Shown here piece by piece: positions 37,264 to 46,660 of a DNA stretch of 64,000 bases. Source of the stretch: Capsulimonas corticalis. Its GTDB lineage: Bacteria > Armatimonadota > Armatimonadia > Armatimonadales > Capsulimonadaceae. Under the pieces are notes generated by a model. The model was not told the DNA's origin. It ran no database searches and worked only from the letters and a program-made list of their open reading frames with translations. Within the stretch, counting starts at the first letter, position 1. Each line of letters begins with the position of its first letter. A program made the position numbers and the translations under genes. The stretch spans positions 5,642,001 to 5,706,000 of the forward strand of contig NZ_AP025739.1 of NCBI RefSeq assembly GCF_003574315.2, read 5' to 3'.

Positions 37264-39390
37264 TTAAGCTCGGACGTCAACGCGTCCTGAGGCGTTTGAC
37301 CGAATGGCTGCGACTGTCGGAACCGTGTCCAGATCCGCATCGTGCGCCGTCCAGGACGGCTGCTGGCTTTGCTGGCCGCGCTGACCGCCGCCGAATTGTC
37401 CGGCGCCGAAGTCGGCGAAGGCTCGCTGGCCTTGATTGGATCCGTCGAAGCCGCCGGACTGCGCTTGAGATTGGCTGGTCTGCGTCTGAGAACCATCGTT
37501 TGATGGATGATGCCCGGACATCAAACCGCTTCCGCCCGATTGCGCCGAAGCGGACGCGGCGCTTACCGTGTCCACGGTTACGGTCAGCGTATCCAGTTTC
37601 AGTCCCTGCTCGTTCAAACTGCGGCGAAGATCGTTCAAGTGGCTTTCCAGAGCTTGCTTCACCACGGGGTTCTCCGCCGCGACATGCGCGGTGACCATGG
37701 TGGTCGTCTGGCCGCTGGCGTCCACTTTGGGCGTCATCGTCACCGTCAGATTCAGCTGGCCCCAATCCTGAGGATGCAGCTGCAGCGTCACTTTGTCGCC
37801 GCCTTTCCCCTGAGCGTCCAGCTTCATCTCGCCGATCTTGTCGACGACTTTCGTGATCATCGCGGCGCGGTCCTGAGCGGGCATTGGAACGCTGATGTGT
37901 TGATCCTGGATCGTCAGCGTCGTATTCCCGGTTTCCGAACTTGTCTGCATCGCTTGAGATGTCACGTCGCTTCCGTTCTTCTTGCCGTCCGTCGTAATCT
38001 CTGCTTTGACGAGCGCTTCGGAAAGTGGGGAAAGAGCGCTGGATTTCGAGCTGATGGAGGCTTTACCATTCAGCGATTGCAGCAAACTCGTCGTGTCCAC
38101 TTTCGCGGCGCCTTTCGTCAGCGCCTTAGCGTCGTTCACAGTTTTATTATCGGCGAGACCCGGTATTTTTCTCAGGGGTAATTTCGAGGAAATATCGAGC
38201 GAGTTTGCAGCCGCCGGAACAATGGCCGCCGCCGCAATCGTCTGGACCGAAACCGTGGCGGACGCCGGTTGGGAATTGGCCGCCGAGGCGATCGGCGATG
38301 TGCTGGCCGCCGCTTGAGCCAGCGGCGCGCTGTCCGTGGCTGGAAGTGAGGCTGGCGTCGGCGCAAGGAGTTTTTCCGCCGTCGCCGGCGCAGCTGAGCC
38401 AACGGGGAGCGTCAAATTCGCCGACTTGTCGGCCGTGAGCGGCGCCGTCAGCGCCTGGGCCGTATCTGGGGCCGGCTGCGCCGATTTTAACAGAGACGCC
38501 TCCAGGGGAGTCGATTTCAACGGCTCCAGCGTGGCGATCGTCGGGATAGCCACGTTGGTCGCCGCCTTCACTCCCGTTGTGACTGGAGAAACCGGCGAAG
38601 AGACGCTGGGCGCCGGTTTCTCCGTCAGCAGCGAAGTCTCGCGCTTCTGAAGATGGGCGTTGGACACGCCGGCAAACCCCGCCGAAATTTCCGCCGCCGC
38701 GGCGATGTCACTGGGCGTCCCAAACTTCGTGGAAGCTTGGGGGACCGCCGCGCCTTTCGCGGTATCCGTATCATCGGTCTTGGCCGTCGCCTGTTTTGGC
38801 AAGGCGACGCCAGTCAGCGCTTCCGAGGCAATGACCGGCGCGGCGGCCTGGCCGGCCGCGATGGCCGAAGCAGGATCTTGCGCGGTCGTTTTCAGGGCGG
38901 ACGCCGGCGCGACGGCGCCTGCGGACGCAGCGCTGTCAAGTGTTTGTTTGAGAGTGGAAAGCAATTCACCGCCGGTGGCGCTTTTGACCGCCGTGGGGCG
39001 GGAAAGCATCGAGCTGGTGTCCATTGCGACACTTTTTCCGGCCAAAGGCTCCGTAGTCGACGGAACGTTCGGCTCTGATTTTTTTGGCGTCGGCGGCGTC
39101 ATGATCGGCGCCGTCACGGTCGGCAGAACGAGGTTCTGCGCGGCAAGAGATGGGTCCAGTGTGGGCGTAGCGTCCCCCGTCGTATCGGATTTCGAATCGT
39201 CGTCCTTCTTGGCGCTTGGGCCCTCGCCGGATTTTGCAACGGCGCCCTGCGGGCTGTCCGTCGCTTTGCCGGTGAGCAGAGAAGCGAAGGTAACGGTCGG
39301 TTCCGAACCGCTGACGGGAGGTGCGCCGGTCTGCGCGGCGCCTGTGGACGCTGCGCCGCCGCTGAAGCCAGACATAATGTCTAAGGGCAT
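37264..39390 (-). CDS. fliK: Flagellar hook-length control protein FliK
   Basis: Protein of 708 residues, long for FliK. Residues 1-500 are Ala/Pro/Ser/Thr-rich and disordered, as expected of the molecular ruler. The Flg_hook domain is at about 530-620: KIGEMKLDAQGKGGDKVTLQLHPQDWGQLNLTVTM and HLNDLRRSLNEQGLKLDTLTVTV. It measures hook length and switches export specificity. The start is preceded by AGGAGG. First gene of the minus-strand flagellar unit fliK to fliL; a GCCGATAT box upstream (39422-39429) resembles part of a sigma-28 site but has no -35. Confidence 0.92.
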   Translation of the reverse strand: MPLDIMSGFSGGAASTGAAQTGAPPVSGSEPTVTFASLLTGKATDSPQGAVAKSGEGPSAKKDDDSKSDTTGDATPTLDPSLAAQNLVLPTVTAPIMTPPTPKKSEPNVPSTTEPLAGKSVAMDTSSMLSRPTAVKSATGGELLSTLKQTLDSAASAGAVAPASALKTTAQDPASAIAAGQAAAPVIASEALTGVALPKQATAKTDDTDTAKGAAVPQASTKFGTPSDIAAAAEISAGFAGVSNAHLQKRETSLLTEKPAPSVSSPVSPVTTGVKAATNVAIPTIATLEPLKSTPLEASLLKSAQPAPDTAQALTAPLTADKSANLTLPVGSAAPATAEKLLAPTPASLPATDSAPLAQAAASTSPIASAANSQPASATVSVQTIAAAAIVPAAANSLDISSKLPLRKIPGLADNKTVNDAKALTKGAAKVDTTSLLQSLNGKASISSKSSALSPLSEALVKAEITTDGKKNGSDVTSQAMQTSSETGNTTLTIQDQHISVPMPAQDRAAMITKVVDKIGEMKLDAQGKGGDKVTLQLHPQDWGQLNLTVTMTPKVDASGQTTTMVTAHVAAENPVVKQALESHLNDLRRSLNEQGLKLDTLTVTVDTVSAASASAQSGGSGLMSGHHPSNDGSQTQTSQSQAQSGGFDGSNQGQRAFADFGAGQFGGGQRGQQSQQPSWTAHDADLDTVPTVAAIRSNASGRVDVRA

Positions 39391-39471
39391 CGGGGCCTCC
39401 TGTGGTAAGTTGTCATCATCTATATCGGCAGAAATACGGGATTACTGGAGAGCGGAGGGAAAATAAAAATC

Positions 39472-39500
39472 TTGACTCAAATCCGTCTGATTGATACAAT
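39472..39500 (+). promoter_or_regulatory. Promoter of the alpha/beta hydrolase gene
   Basis: TTGACT and TACAAT are 17 bases apart. The predicted start near 39507 leaves a leader of roughly 180 bases before the ATG at 39689. Confidence 0.6.
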
Positions 39501-39688
39501 GCAGTGAAGCCGGATGCATGGATAATGTATCCCGACAGACATAGCGACGTCCTGTAACAGTACGCCAACCTGTGATTTAACGCGATGATTGCTATTCTGT
39601 GACGGCAACCCATTTGGACGCACGCCCACAAGATCGCGAGCACTCTCTGCGCGACATCATGAAAGTGATTCGAGAACAGGAGATCTTA

Positions 39689-41017
39689 ATGTCCGAAACA
39701 ACCCTCACATCCCAAGCGGCCGATCTGGAGAACAGTGTCGATCCCGATCCTCGCCTGTCGGCCCCGATCGCCCTGCAGCCCGGGGCGCCCGGATCGGGGG
39801 CGCTTCCGCCGAGCCCCTGGAAGGGAACCCGGCTTGTCGCCTCCCCCGCCGCCCTCAAGGCGCCGGCGGCCACGGACTACAGTTTCATGATCACCAATCG
39901 CTATAACATTAACAACGACAATACGCCCTACAACCCATTTCAGCCCGCGACATCTCCCGTAAACCAGGTCTATCCCCTGGCGAATGGGAACCTCTGGTGG
40001 GCGCTTTCGCAGGACCAGGCAAACGATCCCAATGCTTCGGACTTTCAAATGCAGTCGCCGACGCCGTCCACCACCCCTCCGAACTCCTTCCAGCAGGCGA
40101 TCGTCACGAACCTCCAGGCTCAGAGTCAGCAGTATGGATCATCGCAGCTCACGCTCTTTATTCACGGCCTCGGAAATCTGTGGGTGGACGCCGTCGCGGG
40201 AACCTCCGCGCTGGGAGCCAATCTTGCAAACTCCAGTTACACCGGGCTAGTCGTCGGATTTGACTGGCCCAGTTACGACGAATATTGGAGCGGACTGTAT
40301 TACTCCTCGGACAGCTACGCATTCCCGCCGGCGGGGACGCAGGGAACGATCCGCGACAACATCAACGGCAGCAGCCAGGCGTTCGGCAACGTGCTGTCGT
40401 TCATGCAAGGCTTGCGCTCCACGAACGGCATATCGAACCTGACTCTCAATATCGTGTGCCATTCCGAAGGCAACTATATGGATATGGTGGGGATGCTCAG
40501 CGTCTCCGGCGTTCAGATCGACCATGTGCTGATGCTGGCGGCGGATATCAACAACGGCGCGTTCCAGATCCCCGCCACGGGCCTGGTCGGTCAGGGATCG
40601 CAGATTTCCCAGACCGATCCGAGCGCCGTCGTCACGGTGTACTTCTCCAATAATGACGACGTCCTCGCGTCCTCGCAAGCCGCCTATCAGGGAAATAACC
40701 CGATCTATGATGACAAGAATGTCCACAACCCGGCCTATGGAGGACGGATGGGGCAGACGGGTCCGGCGTATAACATCGGACAGCAGCAGCCCAATGTCTA
40801 TTCACTCGACTGCTCGGGAGTGCTGACGCCGCAATATATCGCGCAGCTTGAAGCGAACGGCGTGATTCCGAACGGCGCGACCCTGCATTCGTCCTATCTC
40901 TACGTTCCGCAATTGGGCGCCGATATCGCTCAGGCGCTGGACGGCGTGGCCCCCGGCAGCATCACGGGGCGCTCTCAGGGCGCTAACCCGAACGCCTACT
41001 ATCTGAACCCCACGTAA
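39689..41017 (+). CDS. Alpha/beta-hydrolase-like protein (DUF900-like)
   Basis: Protein of 442 residues. AGGAG at 39678-39682 sets the ATG at 39689; the frame is open to 39599 without a better start. LTLFIHGLGNLW suggests the oxyanion loop, GFDWPSYDEY follows, and NIVCHSEGNYMDMVG holds the nucleophile elbow with Ser in HSEG. LMLAADINNGAF fits the strand after it. This resembles DUF900-type hydrolases. Asp and His of the triad are not certain. The first 60 residues are low-complexity. Substrate unknown; no signal peptide is seen. Confidence 0.7.
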   Translation: MSETTLTSQAADLENSVDPDPRLSAPIALQPGAPGSGALPPSPWKGTRLVASPAALKAPAATDYSFMITNRYNINNDNTPYNPFQPATSPVNQVYPLANGNLWWALSQDQANDPNASDFQMQSPTPSTTPPNSFQQAIVTNLQAQSQQYGSSQLTLFIHGLGNLWVDAVAGTSALGANLANSSYTGLVVGFDWPSYDEYWSGLYYSSDSYAFPPAGTQGTIRDNINGSSQAFGNVLSFMQGLRSTNGISNLTLNIVCHSEGNYMDMVGMLSVSGVQIDHVLMLAADINNGAFQIPATGLVGQGSQISQTDPSAVVTVYFSNNDDVLASSQAAYQGNNPIYDDKNVHNPAYGGRMGQTGPAYNIGQQQPNVYSLDCSGVLTPQYIAQLEANGVIPNGATLHSSYLYVPQLGADIAQALDGVAPGSITGRSQGANPNAYYLNPT

Positions 41018-41029
41018 TCTGAGCCAGAC

Positions 41030-41069
41030 ACAAAAGAGGCGTCCCGAATATTCGGGACGCCTCTTTTGT
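41030..41069. terminator. Perfect 40-bp palindrome between convergent genes
   Basis: The 20-bp arms (ACAAAAGAGGCGTCCCGAAT and its complement) have no mismatch. A/T-rich ends on both sides make it a bidirectional terminator for the hydrolase gene and the aldolase gene. Confidence 0.9.
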
Positions 41070-41099
41070 CTGCGAAAAATGCAGTTGCGCGGGTTGAAA

Positions 41100-41765
41100 T
41101 TACGCGGTTTTGCCGGTGGCCTTCAGATAGTCATCGTAGAACTTCTTGATGCCGATATCCGTCAGCGGATGATGGAACAACTGCTCCATGATCTTGTAAG
41201 GGATGGTCGCGATGTGCGCGCCGGAGCGGATGCTCTCGACCACCTGGAGCGGTCCGCGAATGGACGCGACGAGGATCTCGGGGTTCTTCGGGAACTCGTA
41301 CGTCTCCACCATCTCGACGGCGTCGGAGATATTCTGCGCGGCTTCGCCGCTGCCCATATCGTCGATGCGGCCTACGAAGAAGGAGATGAACGACGCGCCG
41401 GCCTTCGCCGCCAGCAGCGCCTGGGGCAGCGAAAAGATCAGGGTGACGTTGAAGTTGACGCCGTTGGGAGACAGCTCCTTGACCACTTCCATCGAGGTGG
41501 GCGTCATCGGCACCTTCACATAGATGTTGGGCGCCCAGGACGCGATATCCTTGGCTTCCGCGAGCAGCTTATCGTAATCGGTTTCCACGCACTCCGCAGA
41601 GACGGGCAGATCACCGACGATATTGACGATCTCCATCACGCGTGTCTTGTGGTCCACGCCTTCTTTCGCGATCAGGCTGGGATTGGTCGTAACGCCGTCC
41701 AGGATCCCCCACTCTTTCGCCTTCTTGATTTCATCCGCGTTCGCGGTGTCGATAAAAAATTTCAT
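41100..41765 (-). CDS. Transaldolase/fructose-6-phosphate aldolase-like
   Basis: Protein of 221 residues, the length of the small transaldolase (FSA/TalC) group. The ATG at 41765 gives the conserved start MKFFIDTANADEIKKAKEWGILDGVTTNPSLIAKEG. The Schiff-base lysine is Lys84 in IYVKVPMT. The end GADIATIP-type motif reads HIATIPYKIMEQLFHHPLTD. FSA and TalC cannot be told apart here. It would work in the non-oxidative pentose phosphate pathway or as an aldolase, fitting the xylulokinase nearby. Confidence 0.93.
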   Translation of the reverse strand: MKFFIDTANADEIKKAKEWGILDGVTTNPSLIAKEGVDHKTRVMEIVNIVGDLPVSAECVETDYDKLLAEAKDIASWAPNIYVKVPMTPTSMEVVKELSPNGVNFNVTLIFSLPQALLAAKAGASFISFFVGRIDDMGSGEAAQNISDAVEMVETYEFPKNPEILVASIRGPLQVVESIRSGAHIATIPYKIMEQLFHHPLTDIGIKKFYDDYLKATGKTA

Positions 41766-41904
41766 CTGCCGATTGCCTTCCTGGGCGCGGCTCAGCCGCC
41801 CCGCCGAATTCGGTAAGTTCCGTAATCTATATACCCGCTCCCGGTAAAAATACCGGCCCAATTGTCACTTCGCGCAAGAAGCTTAACACGGATTTAATAC
41901 AGCG

Positions 41905-42582
41905 TCACTCGCCAGGAGAAGTATCGGCCGGAAGCGCGCCGTAAATCGCGTGCGGGGCGCCGACGCGCAGCGCCCATCCCGAGTCGCCGTAGGACCAATG
42001 CCACCACTCGCCGGCGTAATTTGTCAGGCCCGCCGCGGTGAGCGTTTTGACCAGCAAGTCTCGGTTACGCCGCGCTTCGTCGCTCAGCCCTTTTCGCTCC
42101 GTCGGCGCGCTCGTCGAATCCATTGGGAATGGGGAGATCATATCCAGCGGGGTGTTTGTTTTCGTATCGACCAGCCCCAGATCGAATGCGCCGCCGGTGG
42201 TGTGCGGCGGCGGGCAGCGGTCCTCGGGCGGAGCGGACATGGTATTCGTCACGCGGTGCAGCGTCGCCTTGCTCCACTCCGGATGTTTCGTCGCGAACTC
42301 GTTTTTGATCTGTTCGTACATCCAGCGCTGCTGGGCAAGAGGACGGTATCCCTCAATGATCGTCAGAGTCAGCCCTTCCGGCAGCGAATCCGCGGCGCGG
42401 GCGATCATTTCGGCGACGCTCTTGCGGACGTGCGGCGTGCATTTCATCTCGGTGAAGTACGGATGCTTCTCGGCGAACGCGACACGCGATGAAAGGGTCC
42501 TCGGGTCCACGAGGGGCTCCCCATTATCGATAATCGGGACGGCTCGCAGTTTCGTCAGCGGCTCTCCAAAAGAACGGGCCAT
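41905..42582 (-). CDS. D-alanyl-D-alanine dipeptidase (M15D family, DdpX/VanX-like)
   Basis: Protein of 225 residues. Zinc ligands and catalytic residues are in place: EGYRP (Arg80), HTTGGAFD (His127, Asp134) and EWWHWSYGD (Glu192, His195). Members split D-Ala-D-Ala in peptidoglycan recycling or vancomycin resistance. No vanA/vanH or van regulators are here, so a housekeeping recycling role is more likely. There is no signal peptide. It lies 15 bases after the Wzi-like gene. Confidence 0.92.
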   Translation of the reverse strand: MARSFGEPLTKLRAVPIIDNGEPLVDPRTLSSRVAFAEKHPYFTEMKCTPHVRKSVAEMIARAADSLPEGLTLTIIEGYRPLAQQRWMYEQIKNEFATKHPEWSKATLHRVTNTMSAPPEDRCPPPHTTGGAFDLGLVDTKTNTPLDMISPFPMDSTSAPTERKGLSDEARRNRDLLVKTLTAAGLTNYAGEWWHWSYGDSGWALRVGAPHAIYGALPADTSPGE

Positions 42583-42597
42583 CGGTAAAGTATCTCC

Positions 42598-44169
42598 CTA
42601 AAACGCGAACTGATACGAGAGATCCACTTCGCGGCGGCGCACATATGTCCCTTGATCGCCTTCGCCGACAGGCGTCAGGCCGGTGTCCGGGGGATAGCCC
42701 GGCTGGCCGGGCGCGAAAGGAAAGGGATTTTGCTTGTAATCATAGTAGCCGACGATGAACGCGCTCGACGGGGTGCTGTCGTATCGGACGCGCGCGCCGA
42801 AGGCGCTGGCCTGGGGCGCGGGGAAGGAGTTGTGCGGACGCCGGCGCTCCCGCCCTTCCACGGTGGCCGTAATGCGGCCGGCGAACTTTTGCGTGACCCC
42901 TAAATAAATCTCGCTGGAGTTTGGCCCGGATGGAAGTCCCATCCAGTTGTGTGTCCCATTCTGCCAGATCGCCTTATCGCTTTGAAACGCGTAGGTCGTC
43001 GGGTCGGCGTATGTGTACTCCAGCGTGACGGACGGTCCCTGGGGGATTTTGAACGCGGAGCCGACCAGATAGGAGATCTTTCGCGGCACGACCTTGGTGG
43101 TGCTGCCGAACGGCGACCGCAGGTCATCAATGAAGAACTGGCCGTAGATACGATCGTCGGGGCTGGGCGTATAGGCGGCCCCGAGGTTGACCGTGTAGTT
43201 AAACTCGCGGTCAATGTTCTTGAGCCGGGCGCCGGGGATAAGTTTATCAAGGCTCAATGCCTGAGAATTCAGCGGCAGCGGCGTCGCCCAGAGCGCGCCC
43301 GCGCTCGTCGTCTTGAACGCTTCCTGCACGTCGGCGTTCCATTGGCGGCTGAAGCGGTATTCGATGCGGCGCGTTTCCAGATATTTCGTCGCGCCATACT
43401 CTTTGAAAAAGCCGGCGGTCTGCGTATAGAGATAATTTCTTCCCAGGCGGGAGCCCAGGCTGAAGGGAAAGCGCAGGCGGATCTGATCGTATGGCGGCGC
43501 GTTATCCGACATTAACGTCGCGCCCCGCGTTCCCGGCCCCCACGCATTGTAGAAGCGTCCGGCGCGCAGCTCCAGGCCATGCGATCCTTTCCATGCGACA
43601 TACGCTTCATTGACGGGAGTGAAGGAGTGATCGCCCACGTCGTTGTTCAGATCGCGGCGCCACTCTTTGGGCCAGTCGGAGAGGGACACGGCGTACTGGA
43701 GCCTGGGATTGTAGGTTCCCAGCGCCGTGACGCGATAGACGCCCTGAGCGCCAATGCCGCTGTCCGAGGAGCCGCCCGTCTTGATCCGATACTCCGGCTG
43801 CACGAAACCGCCAATCGATGCGCCGCTTTTGTCCAGAGCGCTGGAAAGCGCGCCCATATCCACGCCATCCGCATCCAATTCCGGGGAGAGATCGGACGCG
43901 GCGGCGCGCAGGGACACCAGTATCGCTTCGGACGGATTGGCCGTCTCCAGATCCGGCAGCGCGCCTTCCAGGATCAGGGCGAGCTGCTGTCGGGTGTAGA
44001 CGCCGTCTCCCGAAAAATCGGCGGCGGAGTAGCCCGGCAGCGCGTTCAGCAGCGCCATCTTGGCGAAGGCGTCATTCAAAACGCTGCCGCGCGGGACGAT
44101 ATCGGACGAAGCGCTCCAGCCCGGCGCAGCGATCAGTGAGAGACAGAGCAGCGGCGCCGCATTGCGCAC
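42598..44169 (-). CDS. Wzi-like outer-membrane beta-barrel protein
   Basis: Protein of 523 residues. A signal peptide runs to about WSA. Residues 25-110 have an SLH-like or EF-hand-type region (YSAADFSGDGVYTRQQLALILE). From about 115 on, alternating strands with aromatic ends (EYRIKTGG, LRAGRFYNAWGPGTRGATLMSDN, ending DLSYQFAF) fit the capsule-assembly Wzi porin family; the terminal Phe is typical for outer-membrane insertion. The start is a GTG without Shine-Dalgarno; an AAGGAG lies far upstream, so the true start may be earlier. Together with ddpX-like in an operon. Confidence 0.75.
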   Translation of the reverse strand: MRNAAPLLCLSLIAAPGWSASSDIVPRGSVLNDAFAKMALLNALPGYSAADFSGDGVYTRQQLALILEGALPDLETANPSEAILVSLRAAASDLSPELDADGVDMGALSSALDKSGASIGGFVQPEYRIKTGGSSDSGIGAQGVYRVTALGTYNPRLQYAVSLSDWPKEWRRDLNNDVGDHSFTPVNEAYVAWKGSHGLELRAGRFYNAWGPGTRGATLMSDNAPPYDQIRLRFPFSLGSRLGRNYLYTQTAGFFKEYGATKYLETRRIEYRFSRQWNADVQEAFKTTSAGALWATPLPLNSQALSLDKLIPGARLKNIDREFNYTVNLGAAYTPSPDDRIYGQFFIDDLRSPFGSTTKVVPRKISYLVGSAFKIPQGPSVTLEYTYADPTTYAFQSDKAIWQNGTHNWMGLPSGPNSSEIYLGVTQKFAGRITATVEGRERRRPHNSFPAPQASAFGARVRYDSTPSSAFIVGYYDYKQNPFPFAPGQPGYPPDTGLTPVGEGDQGTYVRRREVDLSYQFAF

Positions 44170-44264
44170 GGCGCGGGCCGCCGGCGACCGGCGGCGAGCG
44201 GCTTGTGACAGGGTTTTCAGAACAATTCTCCTTCGGCAAACTTACCGCCGAATGGCGTGTCGGT

Positions 44265-45797
44265 TTAAGAAGCGACCGCGTGTGTGATATTGGCGAACTC
44301 GCCTTTGAGGGCGGGGTAAAGCGATCGGTAGATTCCATTGAACCGAACATAACGCTCGTGCGCCGCCGGATCCGGCGCGCACTTGTCGACCGTTTTGATC
44401 GCGGCCGTACAGGCGTCCGCCACCGTGGCGTACGCGCCCGTTCCCACGGCGGCGAGCAGCGCGGCGCCCAGCGCGGGGCCTTCATCGACCGCCAGCGTAT
44501 GATGGGCGTAGCCCGTCACGTCGGTATGGATCTGACGCCAGACGGGCGACTTCGCGCCGCCGCCGGACGTGCGCACTTCGGAGATCGCCACGCCCATGTC
44601 CTGGAAGATCAAGAAGGTGTCGTTCAAAGCAAACGCGACGCCTTCCAGCACGGCGCGCGCGAAGTGCGCCCGCGTATGCCGCAGCGTCAGGCCGACAAAC
44701 GCGCCGCGCGCATCCGGGTCGGGATGCGGGGTGCGCTCGCCCGTCAAATACGGCAGGAAGATCAAGCCCTCTGAGCCCGCCTCCACGCCGGCCGCTTCGT
44801 CGGCGATCCGCGCGTAGACATCCTGACCGGCGGCGCTGGCCGCCAGTGTTTCGGGACCGTAGAAAGTATCGCGCAGCCAGCGCAGGCTGCCGCCGGCGGA
44901 GAGCACGACTCCCATCGTATGCCACTTGCCGGGGACGGCGTGGCAGAAGCTATGGACGCGCAGGCCCGGGTCGGCGGCCGGAGTATCCGAAAACGCGAAC
45001 ACGACGCCGCTGGTGCCGACAGTGCTGCTGACAATTCCCGTCTCCACGATACCGCTGCCCACGGCGCCCGCCGCCTGATCGCCGCCGCCGCCGACGACCG
45101 GAGTGCCGATCGCCAGCCCGGTGGCGCCGGCCGCCTCGGCGTTGATATGTCCGGTCACTTCGATGCTTTCCGCCGATTCCGGCATCCAGGACGCCGGGAT
45201 TCCCGCCGCCTCCAGCATCTCCAGCGACCAGCGGCGGTTGGCGACATCGAACAGCGCGGTGCCGCTCGCGTCGGAGACTTCCGTCGCGTGGACGCCCGTC
45301 AATTTCAGGCGAATATAGTCTTTGGGAAGCAGCACCTTGGCGACGCGCGCATAGACCTCGGGCTCATGGTTTCGCAGCCAGACGATCTTCGGCGCGGTAA
45401 ATCCGGTGAGCACGGGATTGCCGATCAAGCGCGGCAAATTCTCCCGGCCCGCCTGCTCCGTGATCCAATCGCACTCGGCTTGCGTGCGCTGATCGCACCA
45501 CAGGATGGCGGGGCGCAGAACGTTGTCGTCCTTGTCCAGAAAGACCGAACCGTGCATCTGTCCGCTGAGGCCGACGCCGGCGATTTCCGATGCGGCGACG
45601 CCGGACTTCGCGAGTATGTCGCGAACGCCCAGAACAACGGCGTCCCACCAATCGGAGGGGTTCTGCTCGGCCCATTGGGGCGCGGGAGTCAGGAGGGGAT
45701 AACCGAACGTGGCGGACGCCACCGGGCGTCCGGCGACATCCACGAGGAGCGTCTTCGTCCCACTCGTGCCGATGTCGATACCAAGATAATAAGACAT
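44265..45797 (-). CDS. xylB: Xylulokinase
   Basis: Protein of 510 residues, FGGY kinase. GIDIGTSGTKTLLVD at the N-terminus holds the phosphate motif with Asp8. GLSGQMHGSVFLD is the XylB substrate motif, and GGGGDQAAGAVGSG has the catalytic Asp. The C-terminal half has GLTLRHTRAHFARAVLEGVAF and SGGGAKSPVWRQIHTDV. It phosphorylates D-xylulose into the pentose phosphate pathway. It lies 70 bases after the HEPN gene; xylose isomerase is not in the window. Confidence 0.95.
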   Translation of the reverse strand: MSYYLGIDIGTSGTKTLLVDVAGRPVASATFGYPLLTPAPQWAEQNPSDWWDAVVLGVRDILAKSGVAASEIAGVGLSGQMHGSVFLDKDDNVLRPAILWCDQRTQAECDWITEQAGRENLPRLIGNPVLTGFTAPKIVWLRNHEPEVYARVAKVLLPKDYIRLKLTGVHATEVSDASGTALFDVANRRWSLEMLEAAGIPASWMPESAESIEVTGHINAEAAGATGLAIGTPVVGGGGDQAAGAVGSGIVETGIVSSTVGTSGVVFAFSDTPAADPGLRVHSFCHAVPGKWHTMGVVLSAGGSLRWLRDTFYGPETLAASAAGQDVYARIADEAAGVEAGSEGLIFLPYLTGERTPHPDPDARGAFVGLTLRHTRAHFARAVLEGVAFALNDTFLIFQDMGVAISEVRTSGGGAKSPVWRQIHTDVTGYAHHTLAVDEGPALGAALLAAVGTGAYATVADACTAAIKTVDKCAPDPAAHERYVRFNGIYRSLYPALKGEFANITHAVAS

Positions 45798-45867
45798 ATT
45801 CGCCGTGTTTCCGTTTCAGAAAGGAGGATTAAGTAGAGCAAACGAACATGACGGGAAGCTGCGGACA

Positions 45868-46278
45868 TTACATCAGGGCTCGGACCCAGTCCATCACCAC
45901 GCGTCCGGCTTCCAGATGGCGCACCGCGATCTCGCGGTCATACATCTGCGCGGGAACGCCCTCGGCGGCCTCCACCGTGCGCGCCGTCAGGAAGTCCGCG
46001 TTCAGCTCCGCCGCCGCGTTCATGACTTCCAGAGGGGCGTGCAGGGCGTTGGCGCTCTGGATAATATTGTGTCCGCGCGGGTTTTTCTGAAGACGCAGGA
46101 TGCAGGCGGCGCGGAGGCATTTTTCGGCGGTCTGCTGCGCGAAAAACACGGCGGCGTAGTAGATCCCCGCATCATGAAGCGTGACGGCGGTGGCGTAATC
46201 CGACTTGGCCTGAGCCCAATTGTTCTGGGCCGTCGACCGCTCGATCAGCCATGCGTCCTGGTCCTTCTCATCCGGCAT
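45868..46278 (-). CDS. HEPN-domain protein without nucleotidyltransferase partner
   Basis: Protein of 136 residues. The helix YYAAVFFAQQTAEKCLRAACI is the HEPN signature and NPRGHNIIQSANAL follows in the place of the family's conserved R-x-H segment. HEPN proteins are often RNases or antitoxin-controlled toxins beside MNT nucleotidyltransferases. Neither neighbour is an MNT gene. It is therefore an orphan or a solitary HEPN protein of unknown target. Its start is preceded by GGGATAG only. Confidence 0.85.
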   Translation of the reverse strand: MPDEKDQDAWLIERSTAQNNWAQAKSDYATAVTLHDAGIYYAAVFFAQQTAEKCLRAACILRLQKNPRGHNIIQSANALHAPLEVMNAAAELNADFLTARTVEAAEGVPAQMYDREIAVRHLEAGRVVMDWVRALM

Positions 46279-46660
46279 TATGCTATCCCTGTGTTTGTTC
46301 GGCGTCTAAAATAGAGCGCCGGGCCGTTCCCTGGCGCTTCCCATCACGATTAAGATAATTTCTGCATCCCAAGCCTTGTTTCCTTCTGATATTCCCATGA
46401 TTGGGCAGTTCTAATATAGCGCTGTCACTCCACTGTAAATTTCGGTGCGTCGAGAATGAATCATCGGACGACAAGGTGAAAAAGGCGTGGTGAAACGGAA
46501 ACGAATCCGCTTGCTCACCAGAGGATCGGGAACAAGCGTTTCCCAAAATCCACCCCACCCGTTCTGGGTATTACCGAAGGAATACGGCGCTCTCACATGG
46601 AACATTCCGGGGCGCGTTGTCGTATACTAACCAGTCATTGATTTACGGAGGCCGGAGCGG
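46279..46660. other. 382-base intergenic region without gene
   Basis: Between the divergent HEPN and peroxiredoxin-like genes. Small open frames here (46283-46558) have no conserved features. The only promoter-like signal is TATACT at 46623-46628, 32 bases before the peroxiredoxin-like ATG, without a clear -35. Nothing else was seen. Confidence 0.5.

Noticed and set aside
39422-39429. Sigma-28 promoter before fliK
   Set aside because: GCCGATAT resembles the -10 part, but no TAAA box is found at the right distance, so it was not listed as a promoter.
41905-42582. Vancomycin-resistance cluster (VanX-like with VanW at 27488)
   Set aside because: The two genes are 14 kb apart and no vanA, vanH, vanR or vanS genes are present; M15D dipeptidases are common housekeeping enzymes.
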